From: Parasponia andersonii
Taxonomy: Eukaryota; Streptophyta; Magnoliopsida; Rosales; Cannabaceae
Reading direction: 5' to 3'
Assembly: GCA_002914805.1 (NCBI GenBank)
Contig: JXTB01000104.1
Location: 860,987-924,986, forward strand
Length of the DNA stretch: 64,000 nucleotides
How positions within the stretch are numbered: the stretch's first letter is position 1; each line of letters starts with the position of its first letter. The notes beneath the pieces were generated by a model that saw only the letters and a program-made list of their open reading frames with translations, was not told the origin of the DNA and did not search any database. Shown here piece after piece: positions 10,979-23,400 of the stretch. A program made the position numbers and the translations under genes.

Positions 10979-12400
10979 ATGGGAAATTTTCTGAGTTTGG
11001 CTGGTCCAAAATCTGGGGCGAATGAGTATCATGAGGTCTCTCAGTATGAAACATGCAAGAGGCAAAGAATGTGTCCAAGTGTTTGCGAGGAGAGTCCAAG
11101 ACTAATTCCTAGTCTTCCCGATGAGCTGTCAATCCAGATTATCGCTAGACTTCCTAGGATTTGCCACTTTAATGTCAGGTTGGTATCAAGAAAGTGGAAG
11201 GCAACCGTTATGAGCCCTGAACTTTTTAAGTTGAGGAAAGAACTTGGCACGACTGAAGAATGGCTGTATCTGTTGACTAAGGTTGAAGAGGACCAGCTTT
11301 TATGGCATGCTTTGGACCCCTTGTCTAAAAGATGGCAGAGGCTTCCTTCAATGCCCAATGTAGTTTATAAAGAAGGATCTAATAAAGGTTTTTCTATGTT
11401 TTGGATGTGGAGCATGTTGGGGCCTGGCATGAGAATTGCCGACTTTATTAGAGGCTGGCTTGGGCAGAAGAGCTCATTGGATCAAATGCCATTTTGTGGT
11501 TGTGCTGTTGGTGCTGTGAATGGATGCCTTTATGTGATCGGTGGATTTTCTAGATCTTCAGCTATGAAATGTGTCTGGAAATTTGACCCAATTCAAAATT
11601 CATGGAGTGAAGTACCTGCTATGACTACTGGTAGGGCCTATTGTAAAACGGGGATTTTGAATGATAAACTCTACGTTGTTGGAGGGGTTAGTCAAGGCCG
11701 AGGTGGATTGACTCCTCTTCAGTCTGCTGAAGTATTTGACCCCTCCACAAGTTCCTGGTCTGAAGTGCCAAGCATGCCCTTCTCCAAAGCTCAGGTGTTA
11801 CCCACCGCCTTTTTGGCTGACATGCTAAAGCCTATTGCAACTGGGTTGACTTCATACATGGGAAGGTTATGTGTGCCACAAAGTTTGTATTCGTGGCCCT
11901 TTTTTGTTGATGTCGGGGGAGAAATTTATGACCCGGAAACAAATTCATGGAATGAAATGCCAGTTGGCATGGGTGAGGGTTGGCCTGCACGTCAGGCAGG
12001 TACAAAGTTGAGTGTTGTGGTAGATGGCGAATTATACGCTTTTGATCCTTCTAGTTCTATGGACAGTGGTAAGATCAAGGTGTATGACCAGGGGGAAGAT
12101 GTATGGAAGGTTGTAATTGGAAAAGTCCCAATCTATGATTTTGCAGGTTCAGAATCTCCATATCTGCTTGCTGGTTTTCATGGAAAGCTTCATGTCATCA
12201 CCAAAGATGCCAATCACAAAATTGCAATCATGCGTGCTGACCTGCCTGATGATGCAGATTCTATACCATCGAGCTCAACGTCGCTCTTAACTGACTCCTC
12301 TGACACACTGTCGGATTCAGACGCAGTTATTTGGAAAGTCATTGCAACAAGGGACTTTGGTTCAGCCGAATTGGTCAGTTGTCAAGTTCTTGACATTTAG
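10979..12400 (+). CDS. F-box/kelch-repeat protein (At1g22040 type)
   Basis: A single coding exon of 473 codons. An F-box lies at residues about 42-88 (LIPSLPDELSIQIIARLPR, then VRLVSRKWK). Kelch repeats follow from about residue 175: 'GCLYVIGGFSR' with a distal W, 'KLYVVGGVSQGRGGLTPLQS', 'EIYDPETNSWNEMP' and 'GELYAFDPSS'. The F-box would bind SKP1 in an SCF ubiquitin ligase and the kelch blades would bind the substrate, which is unknown. I chose ATG 10979 (MGNFLSL) over the in-frame ATG 10958 because the family starts with this short MG-S/N motif. The length is close to that of the Arabidopsis protein I recall (about 475 aa). The C-terminus 'AELVSCQVLDI' is typical of the family. No disruption is seen. 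Confidence 0.92.
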   Translation: MGNFLSLAGPKSGANEYHEVSQYETCKRQRMCPSVCEESPRLIPSLPDELSIQIIARLPRICHFNVRLVSRKWKATVMSPELFKLRKELGTTEEWLYLLTKVEEDQLLWHALDPLSKRWQRLPSMPNVVYKEGSNKGFSMFWMWSMLGPGMRIADFIRGWLGQKSSLDQMPFCGCAVGAVNGCLYVIGGFSRSSAMKCVWKFDPIQNSWSEVPAMTTGRAYCKTGILNDKLYVVGGVSQGRGGLTPLQSAEVFDPSTSSWSEVPSMPFSKAQVLPTAFLADMLKPIATGLTSYMGRLCVPQSLYSWPFFVDVGGEIYDPETNSWNEMPVGMGEGWPARQAGTKLSVVVDGELYAFDPSSSMDSGKIKVYDQGEDVWKVVIGKVPIYDFAGSESPYLLAGFHGKLHVITKDANHKIAIMRADLPDDADSIPSSSTSLLTDSSDTLSDSDAVIWKVIATRDFGSAELVSCQVLDI

Positions 12401-12827
12401 TATAAGCCTAACACCCCTTTTAAGATGTGGGTTGTTTGGCATCTGTGGGAAGTGAGCAGCAGACAGCAAAATGGCTAAGTTACTCAAACAGGTGTCTGCA
12501 CATTGACACGAGTTACGATTTCTTTTTTAATTTCCTTTTCCGAGATATTGACATGTGATTCCTTACGAGGTATATTGTAGTGTATATATATATATATATA
12601 CGTGTAAACTGTTTGATGAGGAACCTTCTCTGAATTATTACAAGCTAGTGTCATTGCCAGAAGCTGGTTTTGGAAGTCTCCATCTGTTATTAGCTGATCA
12701 TCTTCCTTGGACCTTGGATGCGATCTTTCTGGATCTAATGGCACTTTCTGCTATTCTCGTTTCTGGTAAGTTCAAAAGCAAAAAAAACAATCGAGACAGC
12801 AATACTGTAGCCTAAATGTTGTCATTT

Positions 12828-12833
12828 AATAAA
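12828..12833 (+). terminator. Polyadenylation signal of the F-box/kelch gene
   Basis: AATAAA lies about 430 bases after the stop codon. The 3' UTR (12401 to about 12850) includes a short (TA)n run near 12586. Confidence 0.4.
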
Positions 12834-12849
12834 ACAGAAGTATGACTAT

Positions 12850-15800
12850 AATATGCATAATCAGGATTCAATCCGTTTACGTCTTTATAATGTACCTTCC
12901 TTCTTTATATATAGTTTGATATATTAACAAAAACTTGAAAACTAACTGAGACGGCATAGTACCACCCTTTCGTGGTTGTATCACTGGTATGTGGACATCT
13001 TTTCTATTTGCAACTTATTCTGCTTAATCTTTACAGCTTTAGTACCAATAATTAATCACACACATCATATTCTAAATGTTGCAGATTTGAAGTTGAGTTT
13101 CCTCTGTCAAAAGTCTTGGAACTCTTAAAAACAAGACCTGAAGTATATAATATTGCTTAGTTTGCCTAGAGCTGTTAATTTTCTTGTAGAGCTGACTGAC
13201 TTTGCTTGATCATTTTGCACTAATTAAAGTTCTAGTGAAGGCCTTTATTGTGTGGTTGATCTGTTATAAGCATCACAAACATCTGAAATAGGTTTCCCTG
13301 GCCCTGTTTCCGATCTTATTTTTGTCATCATTTAGGGGACTTGTGCATTACAAACAGGAGCTTAATCTGAATTGTTACTTTAAAAGGAATATTCTATTTC
13401 TAATTTAATTTCGATTAGCTGCATTAGAATTAAGAAATGTTTTTTTTTTTTTAGTTTTTCGTCCGAGCTCTGATCTTTTTTTTTTGTTGTTATTATTATT
13501 ATTTTTAAGGATAATGTTGCCAACAAAGTTCAACCAGTTGATGATCAAGTCGTAACATCTTTAGCTACATGTAATGCAAAAATAGATCTCTGTATGACGG
13601 TATGGCCCCTAATTTGAAATGTTGCGACTCAACGATGTGAGATCAATAATATTTAGTGGATATCAGTCAAAATATTTCGAAGTTCTATATCTCCAAAGCG
13701 ATTATGTATTTTATTTCACGAACGACATATCGACTTCGCTATAAGCCAGCTTATAGTTAGTTATCGATTCCTGAAGTTTGACTCCTAGGCATCTGATTAG
13801 GAATAAAATCTATCCGACTCAAAATATAAAATAAATAGTGGGAATGAATTAGCTCTTTTTCCTTGCCATTTATTCCTAACATCTTTATTTTTTTTATTGG
13901 TAGTGTTCTTTTTAAGATAAAAAATAAAAAGTACAATCGGCAGTGTTCAATGTTTGTGAATTAGATCTATAATTTGATCCAAGTGTCAAATCATCTCTTC
14001 CGGAATTCTTCAATCATCAAATAGATTATTAAATTGACTTTTCAACTCCCTAGTTGGGTCAATTTTGTGGGTTTTGCTATTTGGGCTGGTGGCCATAATT
14101 AAATCCTTTGTCCATTTGTCCTAAGTCCACTTCAACTATATGGATGATGCCATTTTGTATTTACTAAAATCTGGAGCATAATAATGAACAGAAGATGCCA
14201 ATAGAAAGTGCCCAAGTTGGGGTCACCTGTTCTTAGTTGTCTAATGGCAAAGTCCCTTATCCCTTGATCAACTGACCCAAATCAAAGGTACCATGAAGAG
14301 AGTATTGGTTTGGTGTCATAAATAATACTGAACATAAGTTGACAGCAACAAGAGGGATTAATAATTTAATATAATTATTTGATGACTATTCACTAAGTCT
14401 AAGAACTGCATAATCAAAGTATCCATGTTTACATTTCATTATGTTATCAACCAATACATACATTTGATTTCTTTATTGTGTTTTCCATTGTTGCACTTTG
14501 CCTTGTTTTTAGTGGTAGCATTAGTATTACAAAAGAGGCTCTTCTCATGATTATTTGAAGTTAGTGTTCCCTTAGATCAGGCGTAATCATCATGTTATGA
14601 ATTGGGTAATGCTGGAGAGTTGATACAAATTGGAAATTGGAATGAAGGAAAATACTTGGTGTTAGGTTACTGATGCTTTGGTGGTCATAGTGAACTGGTG
14701 ATCATGGAGACTGATCATTTTCAACCAAAAAAAAAAAAAAAAAAGCAGCTATTATTTGTTGATTCTCTTCATTGTCAAACTGGAAATCTTTCAATAATCA
14801 CAAGGACCAGCCTTTAAAACTATCTCAATGAGTGACCAAAAATCGAATTTTGAGGCAAAACAAAAAAGGGAAAAATAAATAAATAAAACGGATTGTGGGG
14901 TGGGACGTGGAAGATAATGAAGTTGAATGCAGAAGATGAGGCATTGACATTTAACTTCCATTAAGAGATTCTTTTCTCTGGCCATGTTCTTTTAGGTAGT
15001 GGGAGAGTGTAGCTTTTGAGAAACGACAATATCTATCAAACTTATTATTATATATTTCTTCATCTTTTTCTTTTATTCTCTCCAACATTTGGCACCTCAC
15101 AATAACTGCCCAGAAAATGTTTGTAGTAGTGCTAATACTTCTGTTGGGCCTAAGCTCATGAAAGCATGCCTCTTTATATTGTGTACATCTTTTCAAATCT
15201 TGAAATTTTTACAAGTTTGGTTGTAACAAGTGACAACATGTTTACAATCACTAACTTTAAGAACCCTTTACAGATATATATATATATATATATATAACCA
15301 ATCCAGTAGGTATTTTTTTTTTTTTTTTACCTATGTATAAGTATTAATTTAGCCAATGAAATTTAGTATACACATTTTTTAATTATAAAAATTAAAAAAA
15401 AAAAGAAAGAGCATTAATAATACACATCTTTTCATGCACTTTATTATAGCTATTAGATCACCATCAAACAGCTAAACAAAAATATCTACTCATAATTAAA
15501 GAAAAAAAATACTTATTGAATTGGCAACCATATATATATAAATATATATATATATATATCTATCTAACAGTACGCTTTAATTCCTAATAAATTTTCATCA
15601 TTTGTTTCATCTTTCCAACCTGATTTGGTTTTAAGAACCTTTCTGTTAGGTGGCCTACAAATTAAACAAGTATAATCTTTTTGCTTCTCCGTCTAGCTAT
15701 TACTTGTGCGTGTTGACTAGTAGTGTTTGCCTTCATGATTTTGATATTTTTTTTTCAAGTTGCTAGGAATGTTTGGAGTGCGCGTCACTAAGAACTAGTT

Positions 15801-16894
15801 TGCTGGGACCCCACAGCCCAGCAGCATAAGATTTACTATATATTAATTTTGTTTAACGTTTTACTGAATATATTGAACGTGATGCTTCCAATATTTTTAT
15901 ATGTACAGAGTAGATTGATCCAACTTTTATGGTGAAATTTCTTTTGTGTCATTTCTAAAGGGTGAAACTTCTGATTCCCCAAGCAAAATCATATGAATAT
16001 GCCAGATTATAGAAAGAAAATGGAAATTGGAGACATAAATTTTTATGTAAATATAAAAAAAAGCATATTCTCTTTGATTTGACAGGGCTACAAGGACATA
16101 TTTCCTTCAAGAATGCTCAAAAAAACCATCTAAAGAAAGTATATTTGTGATCAAAGAATCAATTCAAAAATTCTTGCTCCACTTGTTGTATTCTCCAATC
16201 TAATCCTCCTTTTTTACAAGCAAGTCAGATATAGCTTGATTAGTCCTTTTAAATAAATAATTTGTAATGTTCCAATGCCAGTATCCAACGGTCATATTTA
16301 TCTCAAAATCATATGCGATTTTCAACCTTCATTTTAAACTGTCTAAATTGGCATGTCATGAAAGTGGTATTCCAATAATTATAAATCTAGATGAGAAGTT
16401 ATTAACAAATTGATATAGTTGTAATATGACTAAGATTGCCAAGAACTTCGAGTATGATAAATATAAAAAGCCAAAAAAGAAAGACAATAGGCTATAATGA
16501 TAATCTAGAAGATCAAACCAGAAAGTGGGTGCTCCTGAGTCACTGTCACTAGCTTCAATTTGCAACCGAAAAAAAAATAGGGGGGGGGGGGGGGGGGGAA
16601 GTGGGCAAAAAAAAAAAAAGAAAAAAAAACTAATGGAAGTGTTTTTTAACAGGGTCTTAAATTTCCCCGAATACATTTTCTAATATGATTGTTATTATGA
16701 TTATTATTGTTGTTAATATTTACTATTATTTATGTAACCAATGAATATTTATTACAAAACATGTCACCAATGTTGTTATAAAGGCTTAATCTATGGCCAC
16801 AAAGAGAGCCATTATTTCATCGAAAGATGAACTTTTTATTTTTTCTCATTTATAGAATACCTCTCATAGATGTACTTTCCCACTGTCCATATTC

Positions 16895-16932
<38 letters not shown>

Positions 16933-17600
16933 ATTGCTGTTGTTGTTGTTATTTTTAAGGGATTATTACTGTCGTTGTTGAATAGTGATCCCAAAGTTTT
17001 TTTTTTTTGAATAAATAGTGATCGTAAAGTTGTGGGCCACGATAGACATTAGATATATATTTGTGCTTTTCATTTTTATTATTTAGGGATTAATCTTACT
17101 ATAATCATTCACCAAAAATTAATGAATACTAACGTGATAGGAATTACGAATGATTGTCAGTTAAGCTCAAAAGATGCCGGCAACCTAAATTTGTGAAATA
17201 GATAACGGCTTTTATTGGACAAGATTATCTACAAATATTAATTTTCTTCGCACAAAAAAGAAAGTGTTACAAATGTGTGGAACGAATCAATTATTTTACT
17301 TAATCTTTTAAAGATGAATATCTTGCCTCTTTTTTTTTTTTTTTTTTTTTGTAAATCATTACACAAATGATAAAACACCCATAGTAGTGTAGTGTGACAA
17401 AAATAAGTAAATGAAGGAGTTAGTTGGTTCGTAAATAATAAAGGAAAGATGGGGCAGTTATGTAAAAGTACGATAAACAAATATAATTGGTATTTTTTTC
17501 AGTTAATTCGGGTAATAAATCCGACTCAGTGAGTTGTTTCTTTCTTTATTTCTACATCAAACAAATTCAAAGGGACCAGAGAATAGAGATTTAGACTAGT
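12850..17600. other. Intergenic region between the F-box/kelch and MUB genes
   Basis: No coding region is supported. Recognisable pieces are a family 1 MITE (15297-15529), an A-run at 14729-14745, a run of about 20 G followed by A-rich sequence (16578-16640), and a (TTA)n tract at about 16895-16930. The remainder is AT-rich unique-looking sequence in which I see nothing. Confidence 0.5.
15297..15529 (+). mobile_element. (TA)n-associated MITE, family 1, copy 2
   Basis: It starts 'aaccaatccagtaggta' and ends 'acttattgaattggcaacc', which are inverted repeats of each other. Both sides are (TA)n tracts (15274-15295 and 15530-15560). The interior carries the family core 'catcttttcatgcactttattatag'. 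It has no coding capacity. Confidence 0.75.
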
Positions 17601-17963
17601 GACGAGCTGTTTTCTTCTTTCTTAGGTTTCTTTCTAGTTAGTTTCTGCTTTTGGGTTAACATCATCAACACCCCTCCATCTCTAATCTCTCCATCTCATT
17701 TTTTTTATTTTTCATGGAAACTCCATTTTCAATGTAAAAATCCTTCTTTTTCTCCTTTTTCTTTTTTATTATTATTTTTTTTGGGTGTTGAACTGTTGAT
17801 ACATATTTTTCGTTCCCTAAATATATATTATTGTTTTTCTGGGTTTAATTGATTTTTTTGTATACCCTCTTGGCAGATTTGAACTGGATGCTTATTGTTA
17901 ATCACTACTTTGGAGAGCGTTATGAGAATTTGAAGTGGTTTTTCTTTGGTGGAAGGTTCATCA

Positions 17964-19260
17964 ATGGCTGCCCAAGATTTGATTGAAGTGAAATTCAGGC
18001 TCTCTGATGGCACTGATATTGGCCCAACCAAGTATAGCCCAGCTCTCTCTGTGGCATCTCTCAAAGAAAAGATTCTTGCACAATGGCCCAAAGGTCAGAT
18101 TTTTTCTTCTTCTTCCTTTTTTTTTTCCCTCTCTCTTTGCTTCTTGTATATGAATATTGATTAGATTGGATTAATGTCTTTAAAGCCTTAAGCTTTCTCA
18201 TTTTGGCTTTCTAATACGGGGTTGTACTCCTCAGTGTATGAATTTTTAGACCTTATTCCGATATTTGAAGGCGAAAAGTAAGAGTTGGTTGAGACATTTG
18301 ACGCTGCAAAATTGCAATCCCATCTAATATTTTGAAGATAGAGTATGTGTATTTGTTGTTAAGATTATGTTCCTTCGATCTTTATCAGGGAATGCTGTTA
18401 AGAAAAGATTATTTCTATCATTATCTATACAGGCTATATTCTTGTGTACAAGATATATGTATTAATAGTTAGCTCATCATCACACTGGTAATCTTGATAC
18501 AAAGATTAACTATGATTATTACCCTTTTTTTTTTTAGTTTCTTGAGAAGTGAAAACTAAGAATATTAGGGCCTGTTTGGTTTGTGATTTGAGTTATTATC
18601 ATTATCTAAACTTTGTTTTATCTCTATTGGTTTTTCTTGTTTTATAGTGGATTATGTGCCAGTACCCTTGTTTTATATTTTGATGTTGTTCATTGCTTAT
18701 TGGACAAACCTCATGTTGCCCACCTTCTCCAGAAAGGGATGTAGAAACAAATTTATGGCTAAATTCCCAAACCCCGTATAGTTTGATCATCGAGATTTCG
18801 ATCCAGCTTTTTGAAATGGACTATACATTTTCTGGAGTTGTATCTTTGGCAGTTTTGGCTTTTTTTTTTTTTTTTTGAAAGAAATTGTATCTTTTTGTTA
18901 ATACAGATAAAGAAAATGCTCCAAGGACAATAAGTGATTTGAAGCTAATTAATGCTGGAAAGATACTGGAAAATAACAGGACACTTGCTGAGTCTAAACT
19001 TCCAGTTGATCTCCCAGGAGGTGTCATCACCATGCATGTTGTTGTGCGCCCTCCTCTTTCAGAAAAGAACACTGGTAATTCCTTCACTGAGTTGTGTTTA
19101 ACTCGTAATTATGCTATCAAACGTGGGAAAAAAAAATTAAAAAAAAATCAGTTCTAAGTTCTGACACAGTATTAGTAACACTTTGCATTCTTTCATAGAC
19201 AAAGTGCAGAAAGATTCTCCGAAGAAGAGCATGAACCGGTGCTCATGCTCAATATTGTAG
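17964..19260 (+). CDS. Membrane-anchored ubiquitin-fold protein (MUB)
   Basis: Three exons: 17964-18093, 18907-19074 and 19199-19260, joined at phase-1 GT-AG junctions, giving 119 aa, the usual MUB length (117-120). Exon 1 gives 'IEVKFRLSDGTDIGP', exon 2 gives 'LKLINAGKILENNRTLAE' and 'GVITMHVVVRPP', the standard ubiquitin-like fold. Exon 3 gives a Lys-rich linker and the end CSCSIL. The last four residues (CSIL) are a CaaX box whose Leu favours geranylgeranylation, and the Cys two residues earlier is a possible palmitoylation site. MUBs are prenylated to the plasma membrane, where they recruit particular E2 ubiquitin-conjugating enzymes. From memory the Arabidopsis neighbour of At1g22040 is MUB6 (At1g22050), supporting orthology with the MUB5/6 group. 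The intact frame and tail suggest a functional gene. Confidence 0.93.
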
Positions 19261-20488
19261 CTCCATGTGACCAGAATGACAGCTTCTTTAGATGGTCTTT
19301 AGTACGGCTCCATATGTTTTCATTGGCTACTGATGAGATGCAAATCAGAATCTCAGTTTCCTATTCACAAATGGCTTCATACACAGAAGTTAAGCTGGTT
19401 TGTCCACCATACTTCTGCTTCTTTGAATCCTCAGGTTTTGTTTAGTAAAACACATCTTATTTTGGTGTTGTGAAAGGGAACTGGGCTAGTTGCATAGTTG
19501 GATTGGAAGCTTAGTTACCGAAACAGTTTTCTTTGAATGATTCCAAAAGAAGTATAAAGGAAAAAGAAAATTATAGAAGATGAGAATTGGTTTTTGCTTT
19601 GCTCGAGTGTAAGAAGACTATTCTTGGTGTTTATGTTTTTGGTTAATGGAACAAAGAGTAACTTTTCCCTCCCAATCACATGCGTGTATATATACACTGA
19701 TGTGTGATCATTTTCATATTTCGGAACTCCATTTGCTTTGGACAGATTCGGTTGCCTCTATTGTTATTTATGGATAATATCATAAGAATCAATACAAGTT
19801 AAAAGGCAGAAAGTGACATACAACTCCTGGTAAATTGCTACTTGAGCCGTGTTTGCTAATCCTCCGTGTTTACTTGTACATTCATGTGTTTACTTGTATA
19901 TTTAGGAAACAAATTCGGTGAAATCCTTGCATTCTTAGTTAAATTGGGAAGAGTGACTCAAGTTTTGATTCCTTCTCATTCCTCTTAAAATTTTTTCCTT
20001 TATAATTTTTTATTACTGGTTAGTAAACATGCTCCTGTCGTAACATTTATGAAAAAGAAAAATGACATTAAAGAGTCTACTCATAAATAAAGAAACGTTT
20101 CCATTGCTTCTTGAAAAGATTTAAATAGAATGACTAATGTCTATTAGGAAAAATGATATCTATACATCAAAACGAATTACACCACCAAGACGATTAGAAA
20201 CCGGAACCTTTTTCCCAAAGAACAGAAAATTGAAGTTATGATACTATAAAGCAGTGACATAAACCAGCTGACATTTTTATTTACACATAAACTGCTGCTC
20301 AGCTTTCAGCATCCTTTACTAGCTTTTAAATGTTGACCCGCGTGCTATCTTTAGCTGCTCTTGAACATTCACTGCTGATCTACATAATTACATAATCAAA
20401 GCACTGTGAAGAGCTAAGGCTTCTCAACCCGGTAAAGGGCTCTTCTGGAGACTCAGAACGAGGAGAACTTCAGAGACTAGTACAGATG
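19261..20488. other. Convergent 3' region between MUB (+) and NT-C2 (-)
   Basis: It holds the 3' UTRs of two genes that point at each other. No further gene is seen. Short frames here are not supported by any motif. Confidence 0.5.
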
Positions 20489-23400
20489 CTATGATAATGG
20501 ACCCCCTAGAGGAGCTGTCGAGGAGCGATTTAAATATGGTACTTTCTTGGACCCCCGGACGTTCTTGAGAGTCATCATGAGTTTTTGTCTCTCTCCTTCG
20601 ACCTCTGCGAACTGAAGGCTTAGCTGGGAGTATCGGTCATGCATCTCCCTTAATTCAGTCTCCACCGCCGCATATCTTCCCTTGATTTCCAACATGTCTT
20701 TAATTAGCTCATTTATGTCCCTAAAGCTTTTAAATACTGCTTCCTCATCACTATGCTGCTTCAAGAAAGAACTGGAACACAGAAGGAGAATGCTATGTTA
20801 AAAATAAAGTCACATCATCCTTTTCATTCAGAATTTAGAAGTGCACCATAATTCTCCCTTTAAGGTACGACATACAAATTTAGAAGACTGTTTAATGAAA
20901 GGTGCAAGATTGAATATTGGGGTTTTGCCTTGATTTAGGTGTCTATGCGTGTCTAAATACAACTTGCCTAATATAGGTGGGCAAGGAAAGGATTTTGTGG
21001 AAACAGGATTAAAATTTTCCAGGGTTTATAACAGCTTTATGAGATGACTTACCTCTGAAAATGAACATGTGACTTCTTCTTTGCCTGCAAGGACTCAGCA
21101 AGCTCAATTTCCAAAGCCAGTACCCTCTCCAATGCATTGCCATTGCAAGAGAATTCATTAAACAAAGGGAATATCGTCCCCAGTTCTTCATTTACCTAAG
21201 CAACAAGCAGAAATAAGAGTGACTTATCAGAATTTGGCCATTGTAAAGAATATCTGGGAGAATTGATTTACCTTTTGTAACTGCAGCAACTCTCTTTGTA
21301 AACCAGGAGAATTCGGATCAAATTGACTATCATCTTGGGATAGAAGAAAATTTTCATGTTTCAACTTTTCCAACTGCATTTAGGAGGTGACAACAATTAC
21401 ATTATCTGATCCTATGCAAATGCTATTAAGGATAATGACAGCAATGAAAAAAAAGGAAACTTGTATACTTAACCGTCAATGATATCCTAGTAGTATAATA
21501 CCATACTCTCACTTTCCATCTTACGTACCTCCTTATTTATGTGATCCATGCTAGACTTTAAACTTTCGGCCTTGAAATGGTCATTCACAATAGCTTGCTT
21601 TGTGTCTCTTTGTAGCATACCTTCTTGCTTTATCTGTAAAACCCTCAAAGAGACATTAACAGATTGCGATGTAAGATCATCCTGATGAACAAATAATTTA
21701 CATATTGTTAGAGACCAACATTTCTATGTCTAGAATGAAATCAATGCATCACATTGTTCAACTTGTTCTTGCTAGCATGTCAGTTGACACATGATAAACA
21801 AATGAATTATATTGTGAACCCGGTAAGCATGACAAATGAGTCTGAACAACAACAACAACAACAACAATTTTCCTTCTTATCAAGATTCAGGGAAGATGCC
21901 ATTGGCTGCGTAACCTGACCTTTTACTGAATGATATCCGATGAGTTTTAGCCTCTTAAATTGTGACAGGACAAAGCAACAAAAAAGAATTTCCCCTTACA
22001 AGGAATAATATTAAATTCCAAATAACAACAAATGCTCAGTTACACAAGAGAATGCTCCATAACCTTTAATAAGAGTACCTATATGCACAAACTATAGACG
22101 CATTAAAGATATCATACTGAGGCAAACAACCCTGACAAAACTGCTAGTTACCTGCTTTGGTTGCATTTTGATGATTGCATTTGAATGGTCAGCTTCATTA
22201 ATGGGACTGGGAAAAGTGGGTCCGAATTCTCGACATTCATTTGAAATATTTTGCCCAGGAAGTATTCCGTTGACTGGCTCATAGTCTCTCTTCTGGTTAT
22301 TCACTTGACAAGCTGAGCTCTCAAGCAAATCTTTTACTGAGGTGAGTTCTACAGCAATCTTAGATTTCTCCCTGTTGCACTTTTGTAATGAGACTTCAAG
22401 CTCTTGTTTTTCTTCCTTGCAGCATTCAAGGCTTATCAATGAGCATTCCTTTTCAGCCTTCGTTAGGTCATATGCCTTCATTATTTCACGCTTTTCAGAA
22501 AGTGCAGAATGCAAGTCAGTCTCCAATTCCAAGATTCTCATTCCTAGCTCTTCATTTCTTTTTAAGTGAGAAGCTTCAGATTTCTTCCGATTCTCGACCT
22601 CATTGATTGCATCTTGTAATTTCCACAGCATTTCCTCACTATGTTTTTTGGAGATTGAAAGCTGTTGTTTCATTTCTTGCAGCTTGGTTTCATACTGTTC
22701 TTTGATAAATGCAATTCTCAATGACTCTTGCATGACAGGTGGTGGTCCTTCTGGCTCTCTTTTTTCACGAGCCTGAATACACTCTGCTTCAGCCATGTCT
22801 TTAAGCTCCTTCAAATGGGTTGACAAATTCTTAAACTCATCCGTCTTCAAAACCTGTTCAGAGAGCCTATAGCTAACCTCATTGTACTTGTTCTGCAACA
22901 TTATCAGTTCGTGCTTATATTCCTCCACCAAGGCTATCTGAACTTGCTGTTCATCCAATTTCAACTTGAGCACCAAAAGTTTGACTTCTAGTTCTTCCTT
23001 GATGAGCATCAAGCCATCAATCTCTTCCTCATATTTCACCAACATAGCCTCCAGCCTTTCAACCTCAAGAGTGTGCTTTCTTGTATTTACATGAGAACTA
23101 GCCTCCACCTTTTTAGCTCTTTTCCTGAATTCATCAAGTTCAGTTCTAATGCTGCTGTTTGTATCAAGAAGCATTCTGTTTTGAGCCACGGAAGCATCCA
23201 ACTCAGACCTAAGGGAGTCAAGACTTGTCATCAATTTAGCATTCTCTTTGATGTAATGTGCCTCCGTAGATAGACAACGATTAAGCATACTCTCTACACT
23301 AAGATATCTCTTCTGAAGCTCCTCAAGGCAGGACTCATATTGAGCTTTCATGAAAGTAAGTCTCACATCTGACGCTATTGAAAACTCATGCATTTCAGAT

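Noticed and set aside
10785-10994. Frame upstream of the F-box/kelch start
   Set aside because: Hydrophobic, AT-rich read-through of the leader region, not conserved with the F-box/kelch family.
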